DNA of 8,314 nt from an uncultured Bacteroidota bacterium (GCA_903819815.1 CAIJFC010000044.1:1-8314); one strand, 5' to 3'. Numbered from the stretch's first letter, positions 1-7,003 are shown. A program made the numbers and translations. Notes: generated from the letters alone by a model not told the origin.

Positions 1-1055
1 ACTGAAATTTTCCCTTGAAGATACGCCTCAAACATGGCTACCACTGCATGTTGAACTAATGGACCGCCCGAAGGAGCCTTTAAATACGACTGTTGTTTTT
101 CTTCCAATGTGTGCGGCGCGTGGTCTGTAGCAATCACATCAATTCTATCGTCAAGCAACGCTTCCCAAAGTGCATTTCGATCGTTTTCTGTTTTTACCGC
201 AGGATTCCATTTTATAAAATTCCCTTTGGTATCATAGTCTGCATTGGTAAACCAAAGATGATGAATACAAACCTCAGCAGTAATTTTCTTTTCTTCCAAC
301 GGGATTTTATTGGTAAACAAATCCATTTCTTTCGCAGTGGAAAGATGGAAAATGTGCAGTCTTGCTCCCGTTTTTTTTGCTAAAGCAATTGCTTTTGAAG
401 AAGATAAATAACATGCCTCCTCACTTCGAATTAAATGATGCGCTTGAACAGGAATGTCCTCGCCATATTCTTCCTTGAATTTTTCTAAATTGTTTTTAAT
501 GGTCATTTCATCTTCACAATGAACGGCAATTAGTAACGGAGTACTTGAAAAAATGCGCTCCAATACTTCTTCATTATCCACCAACATATTTCCGGTTGAG
601 GATCCTAAAAATATTTTAATTCCAGCAACATTTTTAGGATTTGTTTTTAAAACTTCTGCCAAATTATCGTTGCTAGCGCCCATCATAAAAGAATAGTTTG
701 CAAAAGAATTGTTCTCCGCAATTTGGTATTTTTCTTCTAATATTTCTTGAGTTAACGCATTTGGAATGGTATTGGGTTGCTCGATAAATGAGGTAATTCC
801 TCCGGCTACAGCTGCCCGAGATTCCGATTCGATATCGCCTTTGTGAGTCAATCCGGGTTCTCTAAAATGAACTTGATCATCGATAACGCCTGGAATTAAG
901 AAATTTCCTTCGGCATCAATTATTTTACAATCGGAAGATTTTGCGCTAATGAAATCAGCAATTTCGACTATAAATTCGTTCTCTATTAATACATCCCCTT
1001 CAAAAATTGACCCTTCATTTACAATTTTTGCGTTTTTGATTAAAATCCTTTTCAT
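1..1055 (-). CDS. pyrC: Dihydroorotase, class I type, C-terminus cut off by window edge
   Basis: Cyclises N-carbamoyl-aspartate to dihydroorotate (reversibly), the third step of de novo pyrimidine synthesis, in the cytoplasm. 351 residues are visible from ATG at 1055; from memory, family members of this kind run to roughly 420-450, so about 80-100 C-terminal residues lie outside. Amidohydrolase-barrel landmarks, in order: the N-terminal strand with LIPGVIDDQVHFREPG at 53-68, the AAVAGGITSF segment at 81-90, GIKIFLGSSTGNMLV at 145-159 with K147 as candidate carbamylated lysine, AVHCE with H179, HIFHLST with H237, NPAVK at 284-288, and ATDHAPH with D311. Odd: the usual HxH metal pair reads Q61-V-H63, so the first histidine is glutamine. 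It starts 10 nt after the upstream glycosyltransferase stop, so the two are probably co-transcribed; I see no promoter of its own. The family assignment is firm; full activity is inferred. Confidence 0.93.
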   Translation of the reverse strand, partial: MKRILIKNAKIVNEGSIFEGDVLIENEFIVEIADFISAKSSDCKIIDAEGNFLIPGVIDDQVHFREPGLTHKGDIESESRAAVAGGITSFIEQPNTIPNALTQEILEEKYQIAENNSFANYSFMMGASNDNLAEVLKTNPKNVAGIKIFLGSSTGNMLVDNEEVLERIFSSTPLLIAVHCEDEMTIKNNLEKFKEEYGEDIPVQAHHLIRSEEACYLSSSKAIALAKKTGARLHIFHLSTAKEMDLFTNKIPLEEKKITAEVCIHHLWFTNADYDTKGNFIKWNPAVKTENDRNALWEALLDDRIDVIATDHAPHTLEEKQQSYLKAPSGGPLVQHAVVAMFEAYLQGKIS

Positions 1056-1065
1056 CGTTTATTGA

Positions 1066-1788
1066 TTATAATCTATTAAATAATTGGCGTATTCTTAAGG
1101 ATATTACTCCAAAAATAGCTTCTTTAATTATTGAATTGCTCATTTTTGATTGTCCCTTAGTTCGATCCGTAAAAATTATTGGAACTTCAACTATTTTTAA
1201 ATTTTTACAATAGGCCCTGTATTTCATTTCAATTTGAAAGGCATATCCAATAAATTTTATTTTATCTAAATTTATGTTTTCCAATACGTTTCTTCTGTAA
1301 CACATAAATCCTGCGGTGGCATCATGGATTTTCATTCCAGTTATTTTCTTAACATAATAGGAGGCAAAATAAGACAATAATACCCGACTTAAAGGCCAGT
1401 TTACCACATTTACTCCGGTTACATATCTGGAACCAATTGCAACTTCTGCCCCTTCTTCACAAGCTTGATATAATTTTTCTAGATCGGATGGATTGTGAGA
1501 AAAATCGGCATCCATTTCAAAAATATAATCGTATTTTCTATCTAAAGCCCATTTGAAACCAAAAACATAAGCAGTTCCAAGTCCTGATTTTTTTTCTCTA
1601 TTTTCTAAAAATAATTGGTCTTTAAATTCCGATTGAAGTTCCACCACTTTTGCGGCAGTTTTGTCAGGTGAATTGTCATCAACAACGAGTATATGAAAAG
1701 ATTTATTCAACGAAAATACCGTTCTGATGATGGTTTCTATATTTTCAATCTCGTTATATGTAGGGATTATAACAATACTATTGCTCAT
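1066..1788 (-). CDS. Family 2 glycosyltransferase, polyprenol-phosphate mannose synthase (DPM1) type
   Basis: Predicted to transfer a sugar, probably mannose from GDP-mannose, to a polyprenyl phosphate carrier at the cytoplasmic membrane face, making a donor for glycan or protein glycosylation. The 240-residue protein is a complete GT-A domain: IVIIPTYNE at 5-13, VVDDNSPD at 35-42 (nucleotide binding), the DXD metal motif D93-A-D95 in MDADFSH, AIGSRYV at 117-123, the DATAGFMCYRR segment at 156-166 and FTDRTKGQSKM at 206-216. All are typical of DPM1-like enzymes. It has no C-terminal membrane helices, so it matches the short soluble/peripheral form rather than the fused membrane form. A TAnnTTTG box lies about 23 nt upstream of the ATG. 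Downstream pyrC follows after 10 nt. The fold is certain; sugar and lipid specificity are inferred from family resemblance, and other polyprenyl-phosphate hexose synthases are possible. Confidence 0.88.
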   Translation of the reverse strand: MSNSIVIIPTYNEIENIETIIRTVFSLNKSFHILVVDDNSPDKTAAKVVELQSEFKDQLFLENREKKSGLGTAYVFGFKWALDRKYDYIFEMDADFSHNPSDLEKLYQACEEGAEVAIGSRYVTGVNVVNWPLSRVLLSYFASYYVKKITGMKIHDATAGFMCYRRNVLENINLDKIKFIGYAFQIEMKYRAYCKNLKIVEVPIIFTDRTKGQSKMSNSIIKEAIFGVISLRIRQLFNRL

Positions 1789-1810
1789 AATTAATCAGTC
1801 AATTTCTTTG

Positions 1811-1818
1811 CAAAAATA
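1811..1818 (-). promoter_or_regulatory. -7 promoter element for the glycosyltransferase-pyrC unit
   Basis: On the minus strand this reads TATTTTTG, an exact match to the Bacteroidota housekeeping -7 consensus TAnnTTTG. It would place the transcription start around 1804-1807, giving a leader of about 17-20 nt before the ATG at 1788. No clear TTG-type -33 element is visible at the usual distance. Confidence 0.6.
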
Positions 1819-1880
1819 AACTTTTTATGTTTTAAGAATCATAATAATACTATAATAAATGAAACCGTTGAAAAATTTAG

Positions 1881-1888
1881 TAATTTTG
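1881..1888 (+). promoter_or_regulatory. -7 promoter element for DUF4271-hemD, abutting the start codon
   Basis: Reads TAATTTTG, matching TAnnTTTG exactly. Only seven bases separate its last G (1888) from the ATG at 1896, so transcription would start within a few bases of the start codon. No good -33 element is seen. It lies back to back with the minus-strand box at 1811-1818 in the 107-nt divergent gap. Confidence 0.6.
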
Positions 1889-1895
1889 CACCGAT

Positions 1896-2561
1896 ATGAT
1901 CGAACAGGTACTACATCCTCGAATAGTTGAAAATAAAGATTGGGCAACCGCTTTGTTTTTATTTTCATTAGTTTTAATTGCTTTGTCAAAATCACTTTTT
2001 GAAAACAGATTTAGTGAGTTTATTAAACTAATTGTTTCTGATAAATACTTAAAAGTTTATAAGGATTCTGGACTCATGATGAGTTGGTTTACTATATTTT
2101 TATTTATTGTTCAGATCCTCTCTTTTTCGTTTTTTATCCATTTACTTTTAAACAGTTTTGGATATACAATCAAAACCGATTGGATTTCATATATTCAAAT
2201 ATTTACCTTCTTAACCGTTTTCATTTTATCGAAGTATCTAATTGAAAAAATTATAGGCGCCGCATTTGATATTGAGGAATTTGTGGAACAATTTAACCTT
2301 CAAAAGGTTAGTTACCGAACATTTATTGGTCTTTTTCTGTTGCCTATTAATTGTTTTTTGTATTATAATGACTCCATTTCACATAATTTAATATTGTTTT
2401 TCCTATTTATAATATTGATTATCAATGTTTTAACTTACTTATTGTCTATAAAAAATTATCAAAATATTCTCTTTGGCAACTTGTTTTATTTTATTTTGTA
2501 TCTTTGCGCACTTGAAATAGCTCCCTACTATTTTATGTATTATTGGTTTACAAAAAATTAG
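1896..2561 (+). CDS. DUF4271 family integral membrane protein
   Basis: 221 residues, function unknown. Hydrophobic stretches suggest about six membrane helices, near 17-33, 62-86, 97-120, 141-157, 162-185 and 191-218. The tail LYLCALEIAPYYFMYYWF (201-218) and the opening HPRIVENKDW (7-16) are what I recognise as DUF4271, a Bacteroidota family usually found directly upstream of hemD, as here (12-nt gap). The start at 1896 is favoured because the family-typical PRIV..KDW segment follows directly and the next methionine is residue 61. The adjacent -7 box implies an almost leaderless mRNA. The neighbour suggests, but does not show, a link to tetrapyrrole synthesis; simple co-transcription is equally possible. 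A second -7-like box lies inside its 3' end (2499-2506). Confidence 0.85.
   Translation: MIEQVLHPRIVENKDWATALFLFSLVLIALSKSLFENRFSEFIKLIVSDKYLKVYKDSGLMMSWFTIFLFIVQILSFSFFIHLLLNSFGYTIKTDWISYIQIFTFLTVFILSKYLIEKIIGAAFDIEEFVEQFNLQKVSYRTFIGLFLLPINCFLYYNDSISHNLILFFLFIILIINVLTYLLSIKNYQNILFGNLFYFILYLCALEIAPYYFMYYWFTKN
2499..2506 (+). promoter_or_regulatory. Possible internal -7 element for hemD inside the DUF4271 gene
   Basis: Reads TATCTTTG, an exact TAnnTTTG match, within the codons for YLC of the conserved DUF4271 tail. A TTTG at 2472-2475 lies 23 nt upstream and could be a loose -33 element. A start near 2512 would give hemD a leader of about 60 nt. Because the bases also encode a conserved tripeptide, the match may be coincidental. 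Confidence 0.3.
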
Positions 2562-2573
2562 CATATTTAGAAA

Positions 2574-3332
2574 ATGTCAAGTATGAAAGTGAAAACAATT
2601 TTGGTGTCACAACCTGAACCTAAAGTGGACAATTCCCCTTACTTTGATTTGCAACAAAAACACAAAGTTAAAATTGATTTCAGACCTTTTATTCATGTGG
2701 AAGGGGTTAATGCAAAAGAAATTAGACTTCAAAAAATTGACTTAAATAATTTCACAGCAATTATTTTAACAAGTAAGAATTCTGTGGATCATTTCTTTAG
2801 GGTAGCTGATGAAATGCGTTATAAAATCCCTGAAGGTTTGAAATACTTTTGCCAATCTGAAGCGGTAGCTTTCTATTTGCAAAAATATGTGGTGTACAGA
2901 AAACGTAAAATCTATGTTGGTCAAAAAGACTTTATTGATTTAACTACTTTATTGAAAAAATATAAAGAAGAAAAATTCTTATTGCCAGCTTCAGATCAAT
3001 TGAATGCTGAAGCAAAAATTATTTTAGATAATTTAAAAGTGAATTGGACTCAAGCAGTATTTTACAAAACTGTAATGAGCGATTTAACGGATTTATCAGA
3101 TGTATATTTTGATATTTTAGCGTTTTTTAGTCCAACAGGAATAAAATCGTTATTCAAGAATTTTCCTGACTTTAAACAAAATAATACTAGAATTGCTGTG
3201 TTTGGGAGTTCTACGCAGAAAGAAGCTTTGGAACACGGCCTTCGAGTGGATATTATGGCTCCAACGCCTGAAGCCCCTTCAATGACTATGGCAATTGATA
3301 AATATATTGCTAAAGCAAATAAAGAAAAATAA
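2574..3332 (+). CDS. hemD: Uroporphyrinogen-III synthase
   Basis: Closes hydroxymethylbilane with inversion of ring D to give uroporphyrinogen III, the common precursor of haem, sirohaem and cobalamin; cytoplasmic. The 252-residue length fits the two-lobed HemD fold. Visible landmarks: ILVSQPEPK at 9-17, the inter-lobe strand TAIILTSKNSVDHFF at 61-75, the segment YFCQSEAVAFYL at 91-102, FLLPASDQ at 135-142, and ILAFFSPTGIKSLF at 181-194, where SPTG is the usual C-terminal lobe signature of HemD. HemD sequences diverge strongly, so this rests on overall pattern plus the DUF4271 neighbour. The start could be the ATG at 2574 or the one three codons on at 2583 (MKVKTILVSQ), which resembles the usual flavobacterial N-terminus; neither has a ribosome binding site. 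It lies 12 nt after DUF4271 and ends before a strong terminator. Confidence 0.9.
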   Translation: MSSMKVKTILVSQPEPKVDNSPYFDLQQKHKVKIDFRPFIHVEGVNAKEIRLQKIDLNNFTAIILTSKNSVDHFFRVADEMRYKIPEGLKYFCQSEAVAFYLQKYVVYRKRKIYVGQKDFIDLTTLLKKYKEEKFLLPASDQLNAEAKIILDNLKVNWTQAVFYKTVMSDLTDLSDVYFDILAFFSPTGIKSLFKNFPDFKQNNTRIAVFGSSTQKEALEHGLRVDIMAPTPEAPSMTMAIDKYIAKANKEK

Positions 3333-3345
3333 TCTTTTCAAACAT

Positions 3346-3380
3346 AAAAAAAGTCCTGAGAAAACTCAGGACTTTTTTTT
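3346..3380. terminator. Bidirectional rho-independent terminator between hemD and pckA
   Basis: A perfect 9-bp stem (AGTCCTGAG at 3352-3360, CTCAGGACT at 3365-3373) around an AAAA loop, flanked by an A-run on the left (3346-3351) and a T-run on the right (3374-3380). It therefore ends with U-tracts on both strands and serves convergent hemD (stop at 3332) and pckA (stop at 3396). Confidence 0.93.
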
Positions 3381-3395
3381 ATGAATTAATATGTC

Positions 3396-5021
3396 CTACA
3401 ATTCTGGTCCTGCCTTTACTAAGTTCTTACCTTCTTCGTTATCGGTATATTGAACAAAATTGGTGACAAATAATTGCGCTAAATCACTTGCTTTTGAATC
3501 CCATTCCGAAGCATCCAAATAAGTACATCTAGGATCTAAAATTTCAGGATTCACTCCTTCTAATGCCACTGGCACTTCCAAATTAAATATTGGAATTATC
3601 TGAGTTTCCGCTTTTTCAATAGAACCATCAAGAATCCGGTCAATTATTGCACGGGTATTTTGAATGGAAATTCTTTTTCCTGTGCCATTCCATCCGGTAT
3701 TTACCATATAAGCAGTGGCTTGGTGTTGTTCCATTTTCTTTACCAATTCTTCTCCATATTTTGTAGGGTGCAAACATAAAAAGGCTTTACCAAAACAAGC
3801 TGAAAATGTAGGTTCAGGTTTTGTAACTCCTCTTTCTGTACCGGCTAATTTCGCCGTGAAACCTGAAAGAAAATAGTACTTTGTTTGTTCCGGAGTTAGT
3901 TTACAAACTGGCGGCATCACCCCAAAAGCATCTGCCGTTAGAAAAATTACTTTGGAAGCATGTCCCGCTTTTGAAATCGGCTTAACAATATTGTGAATGT
4001 GATCAATTGGATACGAAACTCTAGTATTTTGAGTTACAGAACCGTCTTTAAAATCAATTTTACCATTGGCGTCAAGTGTAACATTTTCAAGTAAGGCATT
4101 TTTAGTAATAGCTCCGAAAATATCCGGCTCATTTTCCTTACTTAAATCGATGGTTTTGGCATAGCAACCTCCTTCATAATTAAAAACTCCTTCCTCATCC
4201 CAACCGTGTTCATCATCTCCAATTAATTCTCTTTTTGGATCGGTAGATAACGTAGTTTTTCCGGTTCCCGACAATCCAAAAAAGATAGCTACATCGCCAT
4301 TCTGTCCTTTATTTGCAGAACAATGCATCGAAGCGATTCCTTTCAATGGCAAATAGTAATTCATCATTGAAAACAATCCTTTTTTCATTTCACCTCCATA
4401 CCAAGTACCACCGATTAATTGGATTTTCTCCGTTAAATTAAAGGCGATGTACACTTCAGAATTCAAATTGTGACTTTTATACTCTTTGAAACTAGTTTTT
4501 GAAGCATTTATAACCACAAAATCCGGTTCGCCAAAGTTTTCTAATTCTTCGTCTGTAGGTCGGATGAACATATTTTTCACAAAGTGAGCCTGCCACGCCA
4601 CTTCCATAATAAATCGAACTTTTAATCGGGAATTTTCATTTGCACCGCAAAAAGCATCTACAACATATAAATTTTTGCTGGAAAGTTGATCAACAGTTGT
4701 TTGTTTTAAAGCATTCCAAGTATCTTGAGAAATGGCTTTATTATCATTTACCGCTTTGTCTGAGGCCCACCAAATGGTATCTTTGGTAATTGCATCTTTA
4801 ACGATGTACTTGTCTTTTGGAGAACGACCGGTAAAAACACCCGTCATAACATTTACAGCTCCCAACTCGGATAATTGCCCTTTTTCAAAACCTTCTAAAT
4901 TAGAGTTTAATTCTTCATCGTATAATAATTCAAATGTGGGATTGTAAATTACATTATCGCTGTTTTTGATACCATATTTTTCTAACGAAATCGATATAGT
5001 AAATTGGCCGTTGTTGTGCAT
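3396..5021 (-). CDS. pckA: Phosphoenolpyruvate carboxykinase (ATP)
   Basis: Converts oxaloacetate plus ATP to phosphoenolpyruvate, CO2 and ADP, the entry step of gluconeogenesis; cytoplasmic. The 541-residue length is normal for the ATP-dependent family. The nucleotide P-loop is GLSGTGKTTLS at 249-259 (K255, T256), followed by the metal-binding IGDDEHGW at 267-274 (D269, D270). Other active-site positions are present in register with the E. coli enzyme at an offset of +1: R66 in GRSPKDK, Y208 and K214 in WYGGEMKK, H233 in SMHCSANKG, R334 in NTRVSYP and R450 in GTGKR. No key residue is missing. The P-loop style and the ATP-type substrate segments argue against the GTP-dependent family. A TAnnTTTG box stands about 31 nt upstream. 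The gene upstream on the same strand (DUF423) is 77 nt away and this promoter lies in the gap, so pckA probably has its own transcript. Confidence 0.97.
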   Translation of the reverse strand: MHNNGQFTISISLEKYGIKNSDNVIYNPTFELLYDEELNSNLEGFEKGQLSELGAVNVMTGVFTGRSPKDKYIVKDAITKDTIWWASDKAVNDNKAISQDTWNALKQTTVDQLSSKNLYVVDAFCGANENSRLKVRFIMEVAWQAHFVKNMFIRPTDEELENFGEPDFVVINASKTSFKEYKSHNLNSEVYIAFNLTEKIQLIGGTWYGGEMKKGLFSMMNYYLPLKGIASMHCSANKGQNGDVAIFFGLSGTGKTTLSTDPKRELIGDDEHGWDEEGVFNYEGGCYAKTIDLSKENEPDIFGAITKNALLENVTLDANGKIDFKDGSVTQNTRVSYPIDHIHNIVKPISKAGHASKVIFLTADAFGVMPPVCKLTPEQTKYYFLSGFTAKLAGTERGVTKPEPTFSACFGKAFLCLHPTKYGEELVKKMEQHQATAYMVNTGWNGTGKRISIQNTRAIIDRILDGSIEKAETQIIPIFNLEVPVALEGVNPEILDPRCTYLDASEWDSKASDLAQLFVTNFVQYTDNEEGKNLVKAGPEL

Positions 5022-5052
5022 AAATTTGAATTTATTATAAATATTTATTCCA

Positions 5053-5060
5053 CAAAAGTA
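5053..5060 (-). promoter_or_regulatory. -7 promoter element for pckA
   Basis: On the minus strand this reads TACTTTTG, an exact TAnnTTTG match. The implied transcription start near 5046-5049 gives a leader of about 25-28 nt. The sequence around it is very AT-rich and no -33 element stands out. No operator-like dyad was seen between 5022 and 5098. Confidence 0.6.
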
Positions 5061-5098
5061 AATATTTAAAATAAGCTATTTTACATTTTTAATAAAAA

Positions 5099-5485
5099 TT
5101 AAACCTTTTTTCTGCTTAAATTAACAAATAACCAAAACCAAGCGGTCAAAAATAACAATCCTCCAATTGGGGTGACAAATCCAAAAGGCTTAAAATTGAA
5201 GGGCAAGAAGTTATTTAAGGCTAAAAAATACAACGACCCTGAGAAAAGCAGAGTCCCAGATAAAGTAGTGAAATAAATGACTTTTTTAGCAGCATCAGAA
5301 ATCGCATTGGTCGTTCCAATAAACAATAAAAAAAGTGCATGGTACATTTGATATCTAACCCCTGTTTCAAAAGTAGTAAGCTCTAAAATCCCAACCATTT
5401 TCTTTAAAGTATGTGCTCCGAAAGCTCCAAATTCAAATGCTATAAATCCTAAAATAGCGGCTGTTTTGATTATTTTTTTGTCCAT
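5099..5485 (-). CDS. DUF423 (YgdD-like) small membrane protein
   Basis: 128 residues with four predicted membrane helices (about 8-25, 46-60, 68-90 and 100-122). DUF423 hallmarks are clear: GAFGAH at 20-25, FETGVRYQMYHAL at 39-51, LFSGSLYFLA at 80-89 and TPIGGLLFL at 105-113. The biochemical role of the family is not established to my knowledge. The reading frame opens seven codons earlier at a GTG (5506), but that GTG shares its first base with the last base of a TAnnTTTG promoter box (5506-5513), so it would not be transcribed. The ATG at 5485 (MDKKIIKTA) is also the natural N-terminus for the family. It is divergent from the saccharopine dehydrogenase gene; nothing ties it functionally to that gene or to pckA. 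Confidence 0.88.
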   Translation of the reverse strand: MDKKIIKTAAILGFIAFEFGAFGAHTLKKMVGILELTTFETGVRYQMYHALFLLFIGTTNAISDAAKKVIYFTTLSGTLLFSGSLYFLALNNFLPFNFKPFGFVTPIGGLLFLTAWFWLFVNLSRKKV

Positions 5486-5505
5486 GATAAATAAAAATGT
5501 TTCCA

Positions 5506-5513
5506 CAAAAATA
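5506..5513 (-). promoter_or_regulatory. -7 promoter element for the DUF423 gene
   Basis: Minus strand reads TATTTTTG, matching TAnnTTTG. A start near 5499-5502 would leave a leader of about 14-17 nt before the ATG at 5485, the same geometry as the other boxes in this window. It excludes the in-frame GTG at 5506 as a start. Confidence 0.58.
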
Positions 5514-5578
5514 AGCTTATATAATTTAGTATTGAAAAATTACTCCATTTTAACTTTCAAATATAAATTTCATTTTTT

Positions 5579-5629
5579 AACTATATAATAGTTATAAATA
5601 TAACAAATTATTACATTTGTGTTATAAAT
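5579..5629. promoter_or_regulatory. Cluster of dyads and a direct repeat upstream of saccharopine dehydrogenase
   Basis: Three short perfect-arm dyads lie in tandem: AACTAT/ATAGTT (5579-5593, 3-nt centre), GTTATA/TATAAC (5591-5604, 2-nt centre) and ACAAAT/ATTTGT (5603-5620, 6-nt centre), the last overlapping the -7 box. GTTATAAAT also recurs directly at 5591-5599 and 5621-5629, 30 nt apart. The layout suits an operator array for a dimeric regulator such as the Lrp protein encoded downstream, but short dyads are common in DNA this AT-rich. Confidence 0.3.
5612..5619 (+). promoter_or_regulatory. -7 promoter element for saccharopine dehydrogenase
   Basis: Reads TACATTTG, an exact TAnnTTTG match, 16 nt before the ATG at 5636. 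The predicted start near 5623-5626 gives a leader of about 10-13 nt. It overlaps the right arm of the ACAAAT/ATTTGT dyad, so a bound repressor would cover it. No TTG-type -33 element is evident. Confidence 0.6.
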
Positions 5630-5635
5630 TTAAAT

Positions 5636-7003
5636 ATGAGAAATATCTTAATCATTGGAGCTGGACGATCTGCTTCTTCTTTAATTCAGTATTTACTTGA
5701 TAAATCCGTTGATGAAAACCTGCACCTAACCATTGGAGATATCTCGTTGGATTTAGCCAAAAGAAAAACCAGCTCGCACCCCAACGCAACAGCAATTGCC
5801 ATAGATATAGTTGACGAAAATCAAAGAAAAACTCAAATTCAAAAGGCCGATATTGTCATTTCAATGTTGCCAGCCCACTTGCATATTGAAGTCGCAAAAG
5901 ATTGTATTACTTATAAAAAACACCTCGTTACCGCTTCCTATATCAGCGAAGCAATGCAAAGCTTAGATGCTGCAGCAAAAGAAAATAATTTGGTTTTCAT
6001 GAACGAAATTGGTCTTGACCCAGGAATTGACCACCTAAGTGCCATGAAAACTATCGATGAAATTAGGGACAGAGGTGGGAAAATTATCTTATTTGAATCT
6101 TTTTGCGGCGGATTAGTAGCTCCCGAATCCGATACAAATCTGTGGAATTATAAATTTACATGGGCACCTAGAAATGTAGTTCTTGCCGGTCAAGGTGGAG
6201 CAGCAAAATTCATACAAGAAGGTACTTATAAATACATTCCTTACCAAAAAATTTTCAGTAGAACCGAGTTCATGGAAGTCGAAGGTTACGGCAGATTTGA
6301 AGCTTACGCCAATAGAGATTCTTTGAAATACAGAAGCGTTTACGGATTGGACGAGGTATTAACTTTATACCGTGGCACGTTGAGAAGAGTGGGTTTTTCA
6401 AAAGCGTGGAACATGTTTGTTCAACTCGGAATGACGGATAATTCCTACATCATGGATGACTCCGAAACCATGAATTACCGGCAATTCACCAACTCCTTCC
6501 TGCCGTATCACCCAACAGATTCTGTAGAAATCAAATTGCGATTGAACTTAAAAATCGATCAAGACGATGTGATGTGGGACAAATTAGTGGAATTGGATCT
6601 TTTTAATCCAAACAAAATCGTGGGTTTAAAAAATGCCACTCCAGCACAAATTTTAGAAAAAATACTAAGCGATAGTTGGACGTTACAACACGATGATAAA
6701 GACATGATTGTGATGTACCACAAATTTGGTTATGAAATCAACGGGCAAAAAAAACAAATCGATTCCAAAATGGTTTGCGTTGGCGAAGACCAAACCTATA
6801 CCGCAATGGCAAAAACCGTGGGATTGCCAGTAGCAATTGCCACCTTACAAATTTTAAACGGAACAATAACCACTCCGGGAGTACAACTTCCCATAACAAA
6901 AGAAATTTATTTACCCATTTTAGCAGAGTTAGAAACCCTTGGCGTGGTGTTTAAAGAAGAAGAAATGCCCTACGAAGGCTACAATCCCAATAGTGTAGTA
7001 TAA
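5636..7003 (+). CDS. Saccharopine dehydrogenase (LYS9 / glutamate-forming type)
   Basis: Predicted NAD(P)-dependent enzyme interconverting saccharopine with glutamate plus 2-aminoadipate semialdehyde, in lysine degradation (or, run the other way, aminoadipate-route synthesis); cytoplasmic. 455 residues. An N-terminal Rossmann domain begins with ILIIGAGRSASSLIQYL (4-20), with ISMLPAHLHIEVAKDC at 75-90. The catalytic/substrate domain has FMNEIGLDPGIDHLSAM at 121-137, ESFCGGLVAPES at 154-165, NYKFTWAPRNVVLAG at 171-185 and LYRGTLRRVGF at 244-254, which are the segments that recall yeast Lys9 and the C-terminal half of animal AASS. TAMAKTVGLPVAIAT at 389-403 returns to the Rossmann core near the end. 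The lysine-ketoglutarate reductase partner is not in this window, so the direction cannot be judged. An Lrp/AsnC gene follows 298 nt downstream. A carboxynorspermidine-type or other relative is less likely given the GGL-APES and RGTLR segments. Confidence 0.88.
   Translation: MRNILIIGAGRSASSLIQYLLDKSVDENLHLTIGDISLDLAKRKTSSHPNATAIAIDIVDENQRKTQIQKADIVISMLPAHLHIEVAKDCITYKKHLVTASYISEAMQSLDAAAKENNLVFMNEIGLDPGIDHLSAMKTIDEIRDRGGKIILFESFCGGLVAPESDTNLWNYKFTWAPRNVVLAGQGGAAKFIQEGTYKYIPYQKIFSRTEFMEVEGYGRFEAYANRDSLKYRSVYGLDEVLTLYRGTLRRVGFSKAWNMFVQLGMTDNSYIMDDSETMNYRQFTNSFLPYHPTDSVEIKLRLNLKIDQDDVMWDKLVELDLFNPNKIVGLKNATPAQILEKILSDSWTLQHDDKDMIVMYHKFGYEINGQKKQIDSKMVCVGEDQTYTAMAKTVGLPVAIATLQILNGTITTPGVQLPITKEIYLPILAELETLGVVFKEEEMPYEGYNPNSVV

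Noticed and set aside
93..383. 96-residue plus-strand reading frame
   Set aside because: It is antisense to the well-conserved C-terminal part of dihydroorotase, has no promoter box, and its composition (F, C, I-rich) is typical of an antisense shadow.
4732..4947. 71-residue plus-strand reading frame
   Set aside because: Antisense to the N-terminal region of pckA, which is unmistakably coding; no supporting start signals.
5061..5098. Terminator between DUF423 and pckA
   Set aside because: Only an AT palindrome (TTTTTAATAAAAA type) is present, with no GC stem; not enough to call.
5022..5098. Riboswitch or structured leader ahead of pckA
   Set aside because: The predicted leader is under 30 nt and nearly all A/T; there is no room for an aptamer.
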